Assembly: GCF_024741795.1 (NCBI RefSeq)
Contig: NZ_CP102950.1
Span: 434,001 to 498,000, forward strand
Reading direction: 5' to 3'
Source: Arthrobacter sp. CJ23
GTDB lineage: Bacteria > Actinomycetota > Actinomycetes > Actinomycetales > Micrococcaceae
DNA length: 64,000 nucleotides
Each line of letters starts with the position of its first letter. Position 1 is the first letter of the stretch. The notes under the pieces were generated by a model, which worked only from the letters and a program-made list of their open reading frames with translations, made no database searches and had not been told where the DNA came from. Positions 42,716 to 52,195 of the stretch are shown here, piece after piece. The position numbers were made by a program, and so were the translations under genes.

Positions 42716-44869
42716 CTAGGTTCCGGGCTTCTGCAGGTGCGCCTGTTCCAACAGCTCCGTAAGCCAAGGCCGCTGCGCGTGGTGGAACGCCAGCCCATCC
42801 GGCAGACCCTGGACCGTGGAGTCCGGGCCGGAGATATCGATAGTGACACGGCCATTTCCCATCGGGGCGTTGCTGATGTGCAGCTCACCGTAGGACTCCG
42901 GCAAAACTGGGTCCAGCCAGACGCCGCCCAACGAAATGTGGACGTCATAGCGCATGAGGCCCATAACCAGTTGAATGGGCGTGGTGGCGGCCCATGCTTG
43001 GGGTGAGCAGGCGGTTGGATAGGGGACCGGTTCGTTGAACTGTTTCCGGTCGAAGCCGCAGAAGAGTTCCGGGAGCCGGCCGCCCGAATACTCGGCGGCT
43101 TCCAGCAAGGCTGTGGCGATCCGTTGTGCTTCGTCCACAAATCCGTACCGCAGCAGCCCTTGGACAATCAGGGCGTTGTCGTGCGGCCAGACAGAGCCAT
43201 TGTGGTAGCTGGCCGGGTTGTAGGCGCCCATGTTGCTTGCCAGTGTCCGGACTCCCCAACCACTGAACATCTCGGGGGACATCAAGTGCTCCACTACGGA
43301 GGGGGCTTTGTCCTCATCCACCAAGCCAAACCACAAGCAGTGGCCCATGTTCGAGGCGCAAGCGTCCACAGGCCGCTTGTCGCGGTCCAATGCGACGGCG
43401 TAATAGCCCTTGTTCGGAAGCCAAAACTCTTCGTTGAACTTTTGCTTGATGCGGTCCGCGCGCTCCTGAAGCTCCGCGGCCAAGGTGAGGTCGCCGTCGT
43501 CGTATGCCATCCAGGCCCGTGACGTATACGCGCCGTGCACGTACGCCTGGACTTCGCACAGCGCCAAGGGCGGCTCCGCGAGGGTGCCATCGGCGAAGTT
43601 GATGCCGTCCCAAGAGTCCTTCCATCCCTGGTGGATGAGCCCGTGCACATTGGGGCGACCGTACTCCACAAAGCCATCGCCGTCCCGGTCACCGTAATCG
43701 CGGATCCACTCAAGGGCGCGGTCGGCGTTGGGCAGGAGTGCGGAGATGGTGTCCTTGGAGAAGCCCCAGCGGCTGACCGATCCCAGGACAACCACGAAGA
43801 GCGGGGTTGCATCAACGCTGCCGTAGTAAGCGGACTTTCCGCCGAGCGCGAGGCCGCTGGAGACGTCGAGCCTCACCTCATGCAGGATCTTGCCCGGTTC
43901 TTCCTCGCTGACCGGATCCACAACCGTTCCCTGACGATCGGCCAAGGTACGGAGCGTCCCCAGTGCGAGGGACGGGTCAACGGGCAGCGCCATTTCCGAT
44001 GCCCAGAGGGAGTCGCGGCCGAACAACGTCATGAACCAGGGAGCGCCGGCGGCCACCACCACCCTGTCCGGATGGTCCGGATCCTGGATCCTGAGGGCGC
44101 CGAGGTCCTCGTAGCTGCGCCGCAGGGTCCGCTCGATGGATCGATTGCCCATATGCAGGACGGGGATCTTGTCCACCCACTCTTGCCGACGCCGGTCGCT
44201 GGGCGACATTTCCCCGCGCGCTGGATGGACGAAGGGTGCCACGGCGCCATCGACAGTCGGCAAAACGCTCACGCGCGTGCTCCATTGCCCGAAAGGCGGA
44301 ATCGTGGTCCTGAAGCCCAAGGCCTTGGCGCCGACGCCGGCGCCTTCGCCCCGGATCACCACGCTTTTCCGGACCCCCTCCCACTGCCCCCGGATTTCCA
44401 GCGAATCGCTTTCCAGCCGTCGGGTTTCCTTCCACTGGCGCGTGATCCGTGCTTCCTTCACCTCAAAAAGATCCGCGAAATCCGACTCGACTGATAACAA
44501 GATCCGGCAATCGGCTGGCTGGGTGGAGTAATTCCGGACGGTGATCTCTTCCAGCATTCCGGCGCCCACCTCACGCAGCCTCTCCACGAGCAAAGGACTG
44601 TCCGCGTGCCCGTCGGGCCGGGGCACCCGTCCGGCGAACAGTGCCCTGTACGGTTCCTTGGTCTCGGCAGCCAGGGGTTCCAGCGGCTGGCCGTTGATGG
44701 TGAGCTCCCACCGGGACAGGATGCGCGTATCCAAATGGAAGACGCCATGGGGCAGCTCCGGCCGGATGTCACCATTGGCGGAAGAGATGCAGAAGGAGGA
44801 GCCTTCAACCAGCGTTACCGTGCCGGACCCAAGCGGTCCGGCGGCCGTATCAGCATTCCATCCAGCCAC
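42716..44869 (-). CDS. Glycogen-debranching-type glycoside hydrolase (amylo-alpha-1,6-glucosidase family)
   Basis: The 717-residue product has an N-terminal debranching-associated beta domain (about 15-215, TLVEGSSFCISSANGDI, PHGVFHLDTRILSRWELTIN) and a C-terminal (alpha/alpha)6 barrel (about 245-660) with APWFMTLFGRDSLWASEMAL, the acid-rich GDRDGDGFVEYG and IHQGWKDSWDGINFADGTLA, and ASYHNGSVWPHDNALIVQGL. This matches a widespread actinobacterial family annotated as glycogen debranching or amylo-alpha-1,6-glucosidase; in some species members act on trehalose or sucrose-like compounds. A GTG at 44869 has AAGGAG six bases upstream and is preferred to the TTG at 44884. It shows no functional tie to the betaine genes and stands alone between terminators. 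Confidence 0.85.
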   Translation of the reverse strand: MAGWNADTAAGPLGSGTVTLVEGSSFCISSANGDIRPELPHGVFHLDTRILSRWELTINGQPLEPLAAETKEPYRALFAGRVPRPDGHADSPLLVERLREVGAGMLEEITVRNYSTQPADCRILLSVESDFADLFEVKEARITRQWKETRRLESDSLEIRGQWEGVRKSVVIRGEGAGVGAKALGFRTTIPPFGQWSTRVSVLPTVDGAVAPFVHPARGEMSPSDRRRQEWVDKIPVLHMGNRSIERTLRRSYEDLGALRIQDPDHPDRVVVAAGAPWFMTLFGRDSLWASEMALPVDPSLALGTLRTLADRQGTVVDPVSEEEPGKILHEVRLDVSSGLALGGKSAYYGSVDATPLFVVVLGSVSRWGFSKDTISALLPNADRALEWIRDYGDRDGDGFVEYGRPNVHGLIHQGWKDSWDGINFADGTLAEPPLALCEVQAYVHGAYTSRAWMAYDDGDLTLAAELQERADRIKQKFNEEFWLPNKGYYAVALDRDKRPVDACASNMGHCLWFGLVDEDKAPSVVEHLMSPEMFSGWGVRTLASNMGAYNPASYHNGSVWPHDNALIVQGLLRYGFVDEAQRIATALLEAAEYSGGRLPELFCGFDRKQFNEPVPYPTACSPQAWAATTPIQLVMGLMRYDVHISLGGVWLDPVLPESYGELHISNAPMGNGRVTIDISGPDSTVQGLPDGLAFHHAQRPWLTELLEQAHLQKPGT

Positions 44870-45100
44870 TTTTTGCTCCTTCAACGGCGTCAGCGTGGAT
44901 GTGATTGACGGTACGCCGGAGGGCAGGTGGAGGCCAGACCCAGGACCAGACCCGAGACCATGGCGGATGACAAAGGCCCTCTAGAAATTAGTAGGAAGTC
45001 CGAGTATATTCGGGATCAGAGATGACCCGGATCACAGCTGGACATGTGTTCCCGAGGCCGACGGCAGGGCACTCACACAGATGCAAAGGAGCATTCCATC

Positions 45101-46600
45101 ATGGTTCAAGAGCTTTCCCATTACGTAGATGGCCAGCGGATCGACGGTACCTCCGGGCGGTTCAGCGATGTCTATGATCCCTGCACGGGTGAGGTGCAGG
45201 CGCGGCTTCCCCTGGCCAGCAGGGAAGAGGTGGCCAATGCGGTCGCCAATGCGGAGAAGGGCCAGCTCGAATGGGCCGCCATGAACCCGCAGCGCCGCGG
45301 CCGGATCCTGCTCAAGTTCGTGGACCTTGTCAACGAGCACATGGACGAGCTTGCCACCCTGCTCTCCTCCGAGCACGGCAAGACCTTCCCGGATGCCAAG
45401 GGCGACATCCAGCGCGGCATTGAAGTGGTGGAGTTCGCCGCCAATGCCCCCCACCTGCTCAAGGGCGAGTTCTCGGACAGCGCCGGGCAGGGCATCGACG
45501 TCCATTCGCTGCGGCAGCCTCTCGGCGTCGTCGCCGGCATCACACCCTTCAACTTCCCGGCCATGATCCCGCTGTGGAAGTCCGGCCCGGCGCTCGCTGC
45601 CGGCAACGCCTTCATCCTCAAGCCCTCCGAGCGCGACCCCTCCGTGCCGCTGCGCCTGGCCGAACTCTTCACCGAGGCAGGCCTGCCGAACGGCGTCTTC
45701 AACGTGGTGAACGGGGACAAGGAAGCCGTGGACGCCCTCCTGGAGGATCCCCGGGTGAAGGCCATCGGATTCGTGGGTTCCACCCCGATCGCACAGTACA
45801 TCTATGCCACGGCCGCCGCCCACGGCAAGCGTGCCCAGTGCTTCGGCGGCGCCAAGAACCACATGGTGATCATGCCGGACGCGGACCTGGACATGGCCGC
45901 CGATGCCCTGATCGGCGCCGGTTTCGGTTCCGCCGGTGAGCGCTGCATGGCCATTTCCGTGGCGGTTCCGGTGGGCGAGGAAACCGCCAACGAACTCGTG
46001 GCCAAGCTGCAGGACCGCATCAGGGATCTTAAGGTGGGCCACAGCCTGGACAAGGACTCGGACTTCGGCCCGGTGGTGGCCCGGTCTGCCAAGGAACGGA
46101 TCGAGGGCTATATCCAGGCCGGCGTGGACCAGGGCGCGACGCTCCTCGCGGACGGCCGCGGCCTCACCGTGGACGGCTACGACGGCGGCTTCTGGGTGGG
46201 CCCCACGCTGTTCGACCACGTCACCAAGGACATGTCCATCTACAAGGAGGAGATCTTCGGGCCGGTGCTCAGCGTGCTGCGCGCCGCCGACTACGACGAA
46301 GCCCTCCGCCTGTGCAGTGAGCACGAGTTCGGCAACGGCGTGGCGATCTTCACGCGCGACGGCGACTCCGCCCGCGACTTTGCCAGCCGCGTGGAGGTGG
46401 GCATGGTGGGCATCAACGTCCCCATCCCCGTGCCGATCGCCTACTACACCTTCGGCGGCTGGAAGGCCTCGGGCTTCGGCGACCTGAACCAGCACGGCGC
46501 GGACGCCTTCCGCTTCTACACCAAGACCAAGACGGTCACCACCCGCTGGCCCTCCGGCATCCGCCAGGGCGCCAGCTTCGTGATGCCGGCAGGCAGCTGA
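45101..46600 (+). CDS. mmsA: Methylmalonate-semialdehyde dehydrogenase (CoA-acylating)
   Basis: The 499-residue product is an aldehyde dehydrogenase of the MmsA class, which turns methylmalonate semialdehyde into propionyl-CoA in valine and thymine breakdown. MmsA marks are ITPFNFPAMIPLWKSGPALA, the cofactor Lys in LKPSERDPSVP, FVGSTPIAQYIYATAAAHGK, the unusual FGGAKNHMVIMPDADLD in place of the ELGGK Glu, and the nucleophile Cys282 in GSAGERCMAI. The ATG at 45101 has AAAGGAG eight bases upstream; earlier in-frame starts lack one. The stop overlaps the next gene by one base. It leads a four-gene valine-catabolic operon. No regulator is adjacent. Confidence 0.95.
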   Translation: MVQELSHYVDGQRIDGTSGRFSDVYDPCTGEVQARLPLASREEVANAVANAEKGQLEWAAMNPQRRGRILLKFVDLVNEHMDELATLLSSEHGKTFPDAKGDIQRGIEVVEFAANAPHLLKGEFSDSAGQGIDVHSLRQPLGVVAGITPFNFPAMIPLWKSGPALAAGNAFILKPSERDPSVPLRLAELFTEAGLPNGVFNVVNGDKEAVDALLEDPRVKAIGFVGSTPIAQYIYATAAAHGKRAQCFGGAKNHMVIMPDADLDMAADALIGAGFGSAGERCMAISVAVPVGEETANELVAKLQDRIRDLKVGHSLDKDSDFGPVVARSAKERIEGYIQAGVDQGATLLADGRGLTVDGYDGGFWVGPTLFDHVTKDMSIYKEEIFGPVLSVLRAADYDEALRLCSEHEFGNGVAIFTRDGDSARDFASRVEVGMVGINVPIPVPIAYYTFGGWKASGFGDLNQHGADAFRFYTKTKTVTTRWPSGIRQGASFVMPAGS

Positions 46601-47688
46601 TGGGGGAGCCGGCCGGGAACGACGTACTCTTCGAGCGCCGCGGGCACCTGGGCGTCGTCACGCTGAACCGCCCGAAGGCCGTCAACGCCCTCACGCTCGG
46701 CATGGTCACGGCCATGCTGGAGCAGCTCACCGCCTGGGCCGCCGACGACGCCGTGGCCACCGTCCTGGTGCGCGGCGCCGGGGACCGCGGGCTGTGCGCC
46801 GGCGGGGACATCGTGGCCATCTACCAGGACATGGTCGAGGAGGCAGGCCGGGCCCAGGACTTCTGGGCCACCGAGTACCGGCTCAACGCGCTCATCGCCA
46901 GCTACCCCAAGCCCTACGTGGCCTTCATGGACGGCCTGGTGCTCGGCGGCGGCGTGGGGGTCTCCGCGCACGGCTCGCTCCGCGTCGTCACCGAGCGGAC
47001 GCGGACGGGCATGCCGGAAACCACCATTGGATTTGTGCCCGACGTCGGCGGCACGCTCCTGCTCTCCCGCTCGCCGGGGGAGACGGGCACGCATGCCGCC
47101 CTCACGGGCGCGCACCTGGACGGGGCAGACGCCCTGTTCCTGGGGCTTGCCGACCACTTTGTGCCGTCCGGCAGTCTCCCGGCACTGGCGGAAGCGCTGG
47201 AAAGCGCGACGGCGGACGCCGCCGTCGGGCGCTTCGCCCAGGAACCGCCGGCCTCGGCTCTGGAGGCGCAGCGGGACTGGATCGACGCCGGCTATGCCGG
47301 TGACGACGCCGAGGAGATCGTCCGCCGCCTGCGTGCCGCGGGCGGTGACGCGGCGGAGGCCGCCGGCACCATCGAACAGAAGTCGCCCACGGCCGTGAAG
47401 GTTGCTCTGGCCTCCCTGCGGCGCGTGCGGGACCTTTCGCTCGAGGAGGCGCTGGACCAGGAATACCGGGTGGGGCTGCGCTTCCTGGCCGGCCACGATT
47501 TCCGTGAGGGCATCCGGGCGCAGGTGGTCGAGAAAGACCGCAATCCACGGTGGCGGCCGGCCACGCTCGCAGAGGTGGGCGAGGCCGACGTCGAGGCCTA
47601 TTTTGAATCCCTGGGCGAACGGGAACTCGGCCTGGGCGGCGTAGGCGCCGGTGCGAACATCTTCAGCCAGTCAAAGGAGCCGAAATGA
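46600..47688 (+). CDS. 3-hydroxyisobutyryl-CoA hydrolase
   Basis: The 362-residue product belongs to the crotonase fold but is longer than enoyl-CoA hydratases and follows the HIBYL-CoA hydrolase pattern. The oxyanion parts are AGDRGLCAGGDIVAIYQDM (about 59-77) and MDGLVLGGGVGVSAHG. The catalytic Glu lies in MPETTIGFVPDVGGTLLLSR, and the C-terminal part has DHDFREG-like HDFREGIRAQVVEKDRNPRW, which marks hydrolases of this type. It releases 3-hydroxyisobutyrate from its CoA ester in valine breakdown. The ATG uses the last base of the mmsA stop (TGATG), so translation is coupled. mmsB overlaps its end by four bases. Confidence 0.92.
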   Translation: MGEPAGNDVLFERRGHLGVVTLNRPKAVNALTLGMVTAMLEQLTAWAADDAVATVLVRGAGDRGLCAGGDIVAIYQDMVEEAGRAQDFWATEYRLNALIASYPKPYVAFMDGLVLGGGVGVSAHGSLRVVTERTRTGMPETTIGFVPDVGGTLLLSRSPGETGTHAALTGAHLDGADALFLGLADHFVPSGSLPALAEALESATADAAVGRFAQEPPASALEAQRDWIDAGYAGDDAEEIVRRLRAAGGDAAEAAGTIEQKSPTAVKVALASLRRVRDLSLEEALDQEYRVGLRFLAGHDFREGIRAQVVEKDRNPRWRPATLAEVGEADVEAYFESLGERELGLGGVGAGANIFSQSKEPK

Positions 47689-48614
47689 CAGAAAACCCAG
47701 CAGTGGACACGGGCACCATCGCCTTCCTGGGGCTCGGGCACATGGGCGGGCCCATGGCGGCCAATCTGATCAAGGCCGGGCACAAAGTGCTGGGCTTCGA
47801 TCCGGTGCCGGCGGCCGTTGAGGCAGCCAAGGAGCACGGGATTCCCATGGCGGCCTCGGCTGGGCAAGCAGTCAACGGCGCCAACGTGGTGCTGACCATG
47901 CTGCCCAGCGGCAAGCACGTCCTGGACGCGTACCGCGGCGTGGACGGGACGCCCGGCCTGCTCTCGGTGGCAGCTCCGGACACCCTGTTCCTGGACTGCT
48001 CCACGATCAACGTGGACGAGGCCCGCGAGGCCGCCGCCATCGCGCTCGAGGCGGGCCACCGCTCCGTGGACGCGCCGGTTTCCGGAGGCGTGGTGGGGGC
48101 CGAGGCCGGCACCCTGACGTTCATGGTGGGCGCCCTGCCGGAGGACTTCGAGACCGTGAAGCCCATCCTGGAGCTCATGGGCAGGAGGATCGTGCATTGC
48201 GGCGACCACGGCGCCGGGCAGGCTGCCAAGGTCTGCAACAACATGATCCTGGGCGTCTCCATGATCGCGGTCAGCGAGGCCTTCGTGCTCGGCGAGAAGC
48301 TCGGCCTGACGCACCAGGCCCTGTTCGACGTCGCCTCCAACGCCTCCGGCCAGTGCTGGGCGCTGACCACCAACTGTCCCGTTCCGGGGCCGGTGCCCGC
48401 CAGCCCGGCCAACCGGGACTACCAGCCGGGCTTTGCCGGGGCCCTGATGGCCAAGGACCTCCGGCTCGCCGTCAACGCCCTGGAAAGCACCGGCGTCGAC
48501 GGGAAGATGGGGCTCCTGGCCTCGCAGATCTACGATGCCTTCGCAGCAGAGGGCGGGGCCGGACGCGATTTCTCCGGCATCATCACCGACATCCGCGACA
48601 AATCGGGGGCATGA
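47685..48614 (+). CDS. mmsB: 3-hydroxyisobutyrate dehydrogenase
   Basis: The 309-residue product is a beta-hydroxyacid dehydrogenase. It has the NAD-binding [21 protein letters not shown] near the N-terminus, the substrate motif [20 protein letters not shown], the catalytic Lys in [20 protein letters not shown] and a C-terminal KDLRLAV stretch. It oxidises 3-hydroxyisobutyrate to methylmalonate semialdehyde, the substrate of MmsA. Its start overlaps the hydrolase gene by four bases (ATGA), and its stop overlaps a possible start of the next gene in the same way. The length is normal. The place between hydrolase and dehydrogenase steps confirms the pathway. Confidence 0.94.
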   Translation: MTENPAVDTGTIAFLGLGHMGGPMAANLIKAGHKVLGFDPVPAAVEAAKEHGIPMAASAGQAVNGANVVLTMLPSGKHVLDAYRGVDGTPGLLSVAAPDTLFLDCSTINVDEAREAAAIALEAGHRSVDAPVSGGVVGAEAGTLTFMVGALPEDFETVKPILELMGRRIVHCGDHGAGQAAKVCNNMILGVSMIAVSEAFVLGEKLGLTHQALFDVASNASGQCWALTTNCPVPGPVPASPANRDYQPGFAGALMAKDLRLAVNALESTGVDGKMGLLASQIYDAFAAEGGAGRDFSGIITDIRDKSGA

Positions 48615-48688
48615 CTTTGGCAGCAACGGACATCATCGAGCAGACTCGGACGAAGGATTCAGAGCGGACTTCAGACGAGGGGCACAGC

Positions 48689-49468
48689 ATGGCGGAGCAG
48701 TACGGGAACATCCTGGTGGAACAGCGGGGCCGGGTCGGCCTGGTGACCCTGAACCGTCCGGAAGCGCTCAACGCGCTGAACCTGGCGCTGATGGAGGAGC
48801 TCGTTGCAGCCGTCACCTCCATGGACGCCGATCCCGGGATCGGTGCCGTGGTGATCACCGGCTCCGCCAAGGCCTTTGCGGCCGGGGCGGACATCAAGGA
48901 GATGCAGTCCAAGGGCTACATGGAAATGTACGCGGCGGACTGGTTCCGGGGCTGGGAGAATCTGACCCGCCTGCGCATTCCCGTAGTGGCTGCGGTGTCC
49001 GGCTTTGCCCTGGGCGGCGGCTGCGAACTGGCCATGATGTGCGATTTCATCATCGCCGGAGACAACGCCAAGTTCGGCCAGCCGGAGATCAACCTGGGCG
49101 TCATCCCGGGCATGGGCGGCTCGCAGCGCCTTGCCCACGCCGTGGGCAAGGCCAAGGCCATGGACATGGTCCTTACGGGCCGCTTCATGGGCGCCGAGGA
49201 AGCCGAGCGCTCGGGCCTGGTGTCCCGCGTGGTGCCGGCCGCCGATGTGGTGGAGGAAGCCTTCAAGGCAGCGGAAGTGATCGCTTCCAAGTCCAAGCCC
49301 GTGGCCATGGTGGCCAAGGAAGCCGTCAACACCGCCTTCGAAGTGGGCCTGGCCCAGGGTGTCGTGTTCGAGCGCAGGGTGTTCCACTCCCTGTTCGCCA
49401 CGGAGGACCAGAAGGAAGGCATGGCCGCCTTCTCCGAGAAGCGGACGCCGGATTTCAAGCACCGCTGA
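48689..49468 (+). CDS. Enoyl-CoA hydratase
   Basis: The 259-residue product is a standard crotonase with [20 protein letters not shown], the oxyanion loop [14 protein letters not shown], and catalytic glutamates in [20 protein letters not shown] and [20 protein letters not shown]. In this operon it would hydrate methacrylyl-CoA to 3-hydroxyisobutyryl-CoA. I use the ATG at 48689 with a GAGGGG site, which gives the usual family length. An in-frame ATG at 48611 overlaps the mmsB stop as ATGA and would add 26 polar residues, so it is a real alternative. A perfect terminator follows the stop. With mmsA, the hydrolase and mmsB it completes four consecutive valine steps. Confidence 0.93.
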   Translation: MAEQYGNILVEQRGRVGLVTLNRPEALNALNLALMEELVAAVTSMDADPGIGAVVITGSAKAFAAGADIKEMQSKGYMEMYAADWFRGWENLTRLRIPVVAAVSGFALGGGCELAMMCDFIIAGDNAKFGQPEINLGVIPGMGGSQRLAHAVGKAKAMDMVLTGRFMGAEEAERSGLVSRVVPAADVVEEAFKAAEVIASKSKPVAMVAKEAVNTAFEVGLAQGVVFERRVFHSLFATEDQKEGMAAFSEKRTPDFKHR

Positions 49469-49510
49469 CGCCACGGTCCGTCCCCGTGATGGCGGGGACG
49501 GACCGTGGCG
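49469..49510. terminator. Perfect hairpin ending the valine operon
   Basis: CGCCACGGTCCGTCCCCG and CGGGGACGGACCGTGGCG are perfect 18-base reverse complements with a six-base loop, starting right after the hydratase stop. It also lies 34 bases past the stop of the convergent protease-like gene, so it can serve both. Confidence 0.9.
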
Positions 49511-49544
49511 CCGGTCTTGAGGGGCCGGCCAGGGGCGGGTCGGC

Positions 49545-50477
49545 TCAGGGGACGGGGATCCGGACGCCGTATCCCCGGTTGCTGCTGTCGCTTGCAAAGA
49601 TCAGCCCCACCACCTGCATGTCGCTGGTGGCGACAATCGCTGAGCCCGAGTCGCCGTCAATCACCGTGCCCGCGCTGAAACTGATGCAGTTTTCGAACCA
49701 GGCCCACCGTCCGGGCAAGAACTCCAGGACAAACTGGCCGCTCTTGCCGGTGATGGTGGCGTTCTGCACGGTGGCCGTCTGCTTGCCGATCCACTTGACG
49801 GCCTCATTGAGCAGCGGTGAACGGTAGCCTTTGGGCGTCCCGATCCCGTGGATCGCCGGATCCCCGTCGCTTGCCTTGATGTTGCACCATGCAAAGTCCG
49901 TCGAGTTGTAGCTCGGGTTCGGTTGCGAGCGATTCGCATAGGTCACCACGTTCACGTAACCCGCGACGTCGGAGAGGCTGTTTCCCCACAGCGCCCAGTC
50001 GGGCTGGTACACGGTGGGTCCACGCGATCCGTTCTCGGAGATGACATGGTTGTTGGTGAGCATCCTGTACCGGCCTCCCCAGACCATGTTCACGCCGAGC
50101 GTCCCGGTTGCCTCGCCAAAGAAGCCCGAGGACACGGCCACCTGGTATCCACCCGGCGTGGGGCGGACTTTCTCGTCCAGGATGCTGAGGCGTATTTGGC
50201 CTGTCTCAATGACATCGGTGGCGACCTGCTCCACGCGTGGCGGCCCGCCGGCGTCGTCCTGGACATGGACCTCCACGAAGGGCGGCACCATCAGATCGTC
50301 GATCCCCAGCTCTTCGGGATCCTTTTTCTTCACCACGTGGACCACCACCGCCAGTTGTTCCGTTTCCTGGCCGTTGACCGTCTTGGGCCCCACCGTGAGG
50401 CCCGTGATGTTCTCATGGGAGAGCCACGTGCGCACCGTCAGCAGAATCGGTTCGATCTGCTCCTGTTCGAGGGCCAT
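49545..50477 (-). CDS. Trypsin-fold serine protease-like protein without signal peptide
   Basis: The 310-residue product has a polar N-terminal region (1-105, with LTVGPKTVNGQETEQLAVVV and VVKKKDPEEL) and a chymotrypsin-fold domain (about 110-310). The triad is visible: His in MLTNNHVISENG, Asp in YNSTDFAWCNI and Ser in TVIDGDSGSAIVA. No secretion signal is seen, so it should act in the cytoplasm or leave by another route. The start ATG at 50477 has AGGGACGG before it. It is eight bases behind the 456-residue gene, which suggests a functional pair. Proteins with this N-terminal part and a GDSGS domain occur in many bacteria without a defined role. The target is unknown. Confidence 0.8.
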   Translation of the reverse strand: MALEQEQIEPILLTVRTWLSHENITGLTVGPKTVNGQETEQLAVVVHVVKKKDPEELGIDDLMVPPFVEVHVQDDAGGPPRVEQVATDVIETGQIRLSILDEKVRPTPGGYQVAVSSGFFGEATGTLGVNMVWGGRYRMLTNNHVISENGSRGPTVYQPDWALWGNSLSDVAGYVNVVTYANRSQPNPSYNSTDFAWCNIKASDGDPAIHGIGTPKGYRSPLLNEAVKWIGKQTATVQNATITGKSGQFVLEFLPGRWAWFENCISFSAGTVIDGDSGSAIVATSDMQVVGLIFASDSSNRGYGVRIPVP

Positions 50478-50485
50478 GGCCGTCC

Positions 50486-51856
50486 CTATTCCGGGTTGAC
50501 CAGGGCGATGGTGGTCCCCAGGATGAGGGCCGTCTCCGCCGTCGAGGTCCCCGTGAACGTGCTGGTCGCGGAATCCGCGGTCCACCCGGAGGAGGAACTG
50601 CCGCCGCCGCCCTCGAAGCTGAACGGGCCGATCCGCACCCCTGCGGAGAGGTTCCACTTGTTCGAGAAGGACGTGAAGGACGAACTGCTGACCTTGATGG
50701 AGAACGATGGCTTGTAGCAGACCACCATGCCCACCTTCTGGACGTCCATGATGCCCCCCGGCCCCCAGACTGCCTTCTCCCCGCTGGCCCCGTACGGGGA
50801 GTAGCCGCGGATGAACGGGCCCTCGGCCATGCTCCGGACAAACGCACCGTTGTACCAGCGGCCCGCCCCGATGGAGATGGTGTCCCAGGCCTCGAAGTTC
50901 ACGTTCACCTCGAGGGAACTGTCCGAGCCGAACTCCTCCACGCGCTCCCAGGAACCGCCGATGTTCACGCTCCAGAAGAAGTTCCCCACCGAGGCACTGC
51001 CCCCGGCCCAGGTCTTGCTGTAGTCGTACTCGGCCTGTTCGTTGGCGAAGCCGACGTGTCCGCTGCTGCCGCCCGTGCCCGCCTTGACCTTCTGCAGCCA
51101 CGTGGTTGCGTCCATGCCCAGGGAGTATCCCGGCACCGCGGGGAAGCCGCTGAGCCCGGGGTCCTGCAGCTTGGTGTAATAGTCCTTGTTGCCGAAGCGC
51201 GCCACGGCTTCATTGAGGCCGGGCGTGATGGTCTCGGACAGCAACTGGTTCAGGACGCGCTGCTTGGCCTGGACGGTCTTGTCCGCGGCGTCGAGCTGGG
51301 CTGCCCACGGCTTCCCGCCGAAGCTGCCCTGCCACTCCAGGAAGGACGGAACATTGGTGCCGCCCGTCTCCTGCAGGTACGCGTTGCGTGCCTGCGCGTA
51401 CGTGGTCTGGTAGTCGTTGGTGGCGATGTTCAGCACGTTCCGTGCCTGGCTGATCCGCTCCTCAAGAATCGGATCCGTGGTGTCTGCCGCCAGGACATTG
51501 AGCACCTGGCCGTAGGTGTCGTTGAACTCGACGCCCGCGGAGACATAGGCTCCCGTGGCGCTGAACTGCGGAACAGTGGAGCAGAAGTCGTACTGCGCGG
51601 CGGAGGTGTAGCCGATGTTGGTGATGGGCCAGTCCCAGGTGAGGAACGGGTAGTTCAGCTGGAAGTTCTCCGGCTTCAGGCCCATCCCGGAAATCATGGC
51701 CCCGTAGAGGTGGTTCCAGGCTTTGTCGTTGTCCCCGGCAGTGGCTGCAGTTGGCACGGCGTACTGGCGGGTTGTCGCCAGGGGGTGGTCGGTGGTGGGG
51801 ATGTCCGTGGCATCCCATTCCAGGTGGTGGAGCATGGAATCAACGGTGTCGCTCAT
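50486..51856 (-). CDS. Unknown 456-residue protein, paired with the trypsin-fold protein
   Basis: I do not recognise this protein. It has no signal peptide or membrane helix. Residues 1-115 are mixed with many aromatics (YPFLTWDWPITNIGYTS). Residues 115-215 are mainly helical (ILEERISQARNVLNIATNDY, KTVQAKQRVLNQLLSETI). Residues 270-456 are rich in beta strands and Ser/Gly (SWERVEEFGSDSSLEVNVNF, KPSFSIKVSSSSFTSFSNKW, then GPFSFEGGGGSSSSGW and a Thr/Ser-rich end). A helical part followed by a long amphipathic beta part is the plan of some pore-forming or self-assembling proteins, which is only an analogy. The start has AGGAGTGAC upstream. The protease-like gene follows after eight bases. Confidence 0.7.
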   Translation of the reverse strand: MSDTVDSMLHHLEWDATDIPTTDHPLATTRQYAVPTAATAGDNDKAWNHLYGAMISGMGLKPENFQLNYPFLTWDWPITNIGYTSAAQYDFCSTVPQFSATGAYVSAGVEFNDTYGQVLNVLAADTTDPILEERISQARNVLNIATNDYQTTYAQARNAYLQETGGTNVPSFLEWQGSFGGKPWAAQLDAADKTVQAKQRVLNQLLSETITPGLNEAVARFGNKDYYTKLQDPGLSGFPAVPGYSLGMDATTWLQKVKAGTGGSSGHVGFANEQAEYDYSKTWAGGSASVGNFFWSVNIGGSWERVEEFGSDSSLEVNVNFEAWDTISIGAGRWYNGAFVRSMAEGPFIRGYSPYGASGEKAVWGPGGIMDVQKVGMVVCYKPSFSIKVSSSSFTSFSNKWNLSAGVRIGPFSFEGGGGSSSSGWTADSATSTFTGTSTAETALILGTTIALVNPE

Positions 51857-52195
51857 GTCTTGTCACTCCTTGGTATGTCGCATCACGGCCGCCCCTTGGC
51901 TGGCGCCGTTGTGATGGTGGAACCACTGAAGTCAGCGGGGCCGTTCCAGGCCTGCTGATGGAGTCCGGCGTGGACCAAACGCGCGCGGATTCTGCTGTTG
52001 CCCACAGCCGCTATTGCCCGTGGATCGCCTGCGATCCTGGCTGGTTGGGGACTGGCCGTTTCCCCAACGATGAGGGGTGGCAAGACACTGAAGTGTGAAC
52101 CCCCATCCACTTGTTGAGTGGTGGTCGCCGGGCTGATGGCGGCTTGGTGGTGCCTGCCATGGCCATTAGATTACGACCCGCTACGTAACGGAATA
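51857..52195. other. Gap of 339 bases between the AfsA-like gene and the unknown pair
   Basis: No gene is supported here. The promoter of the 456-residue gene must lie in it. Near the AfsA end there is an AT-richer block (52165-52200) with TTACGACCCGCTACGTAACG, a partial inverted repeat that could be an operator or promoter. Nothing else stands out. Confidence 0.35.
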
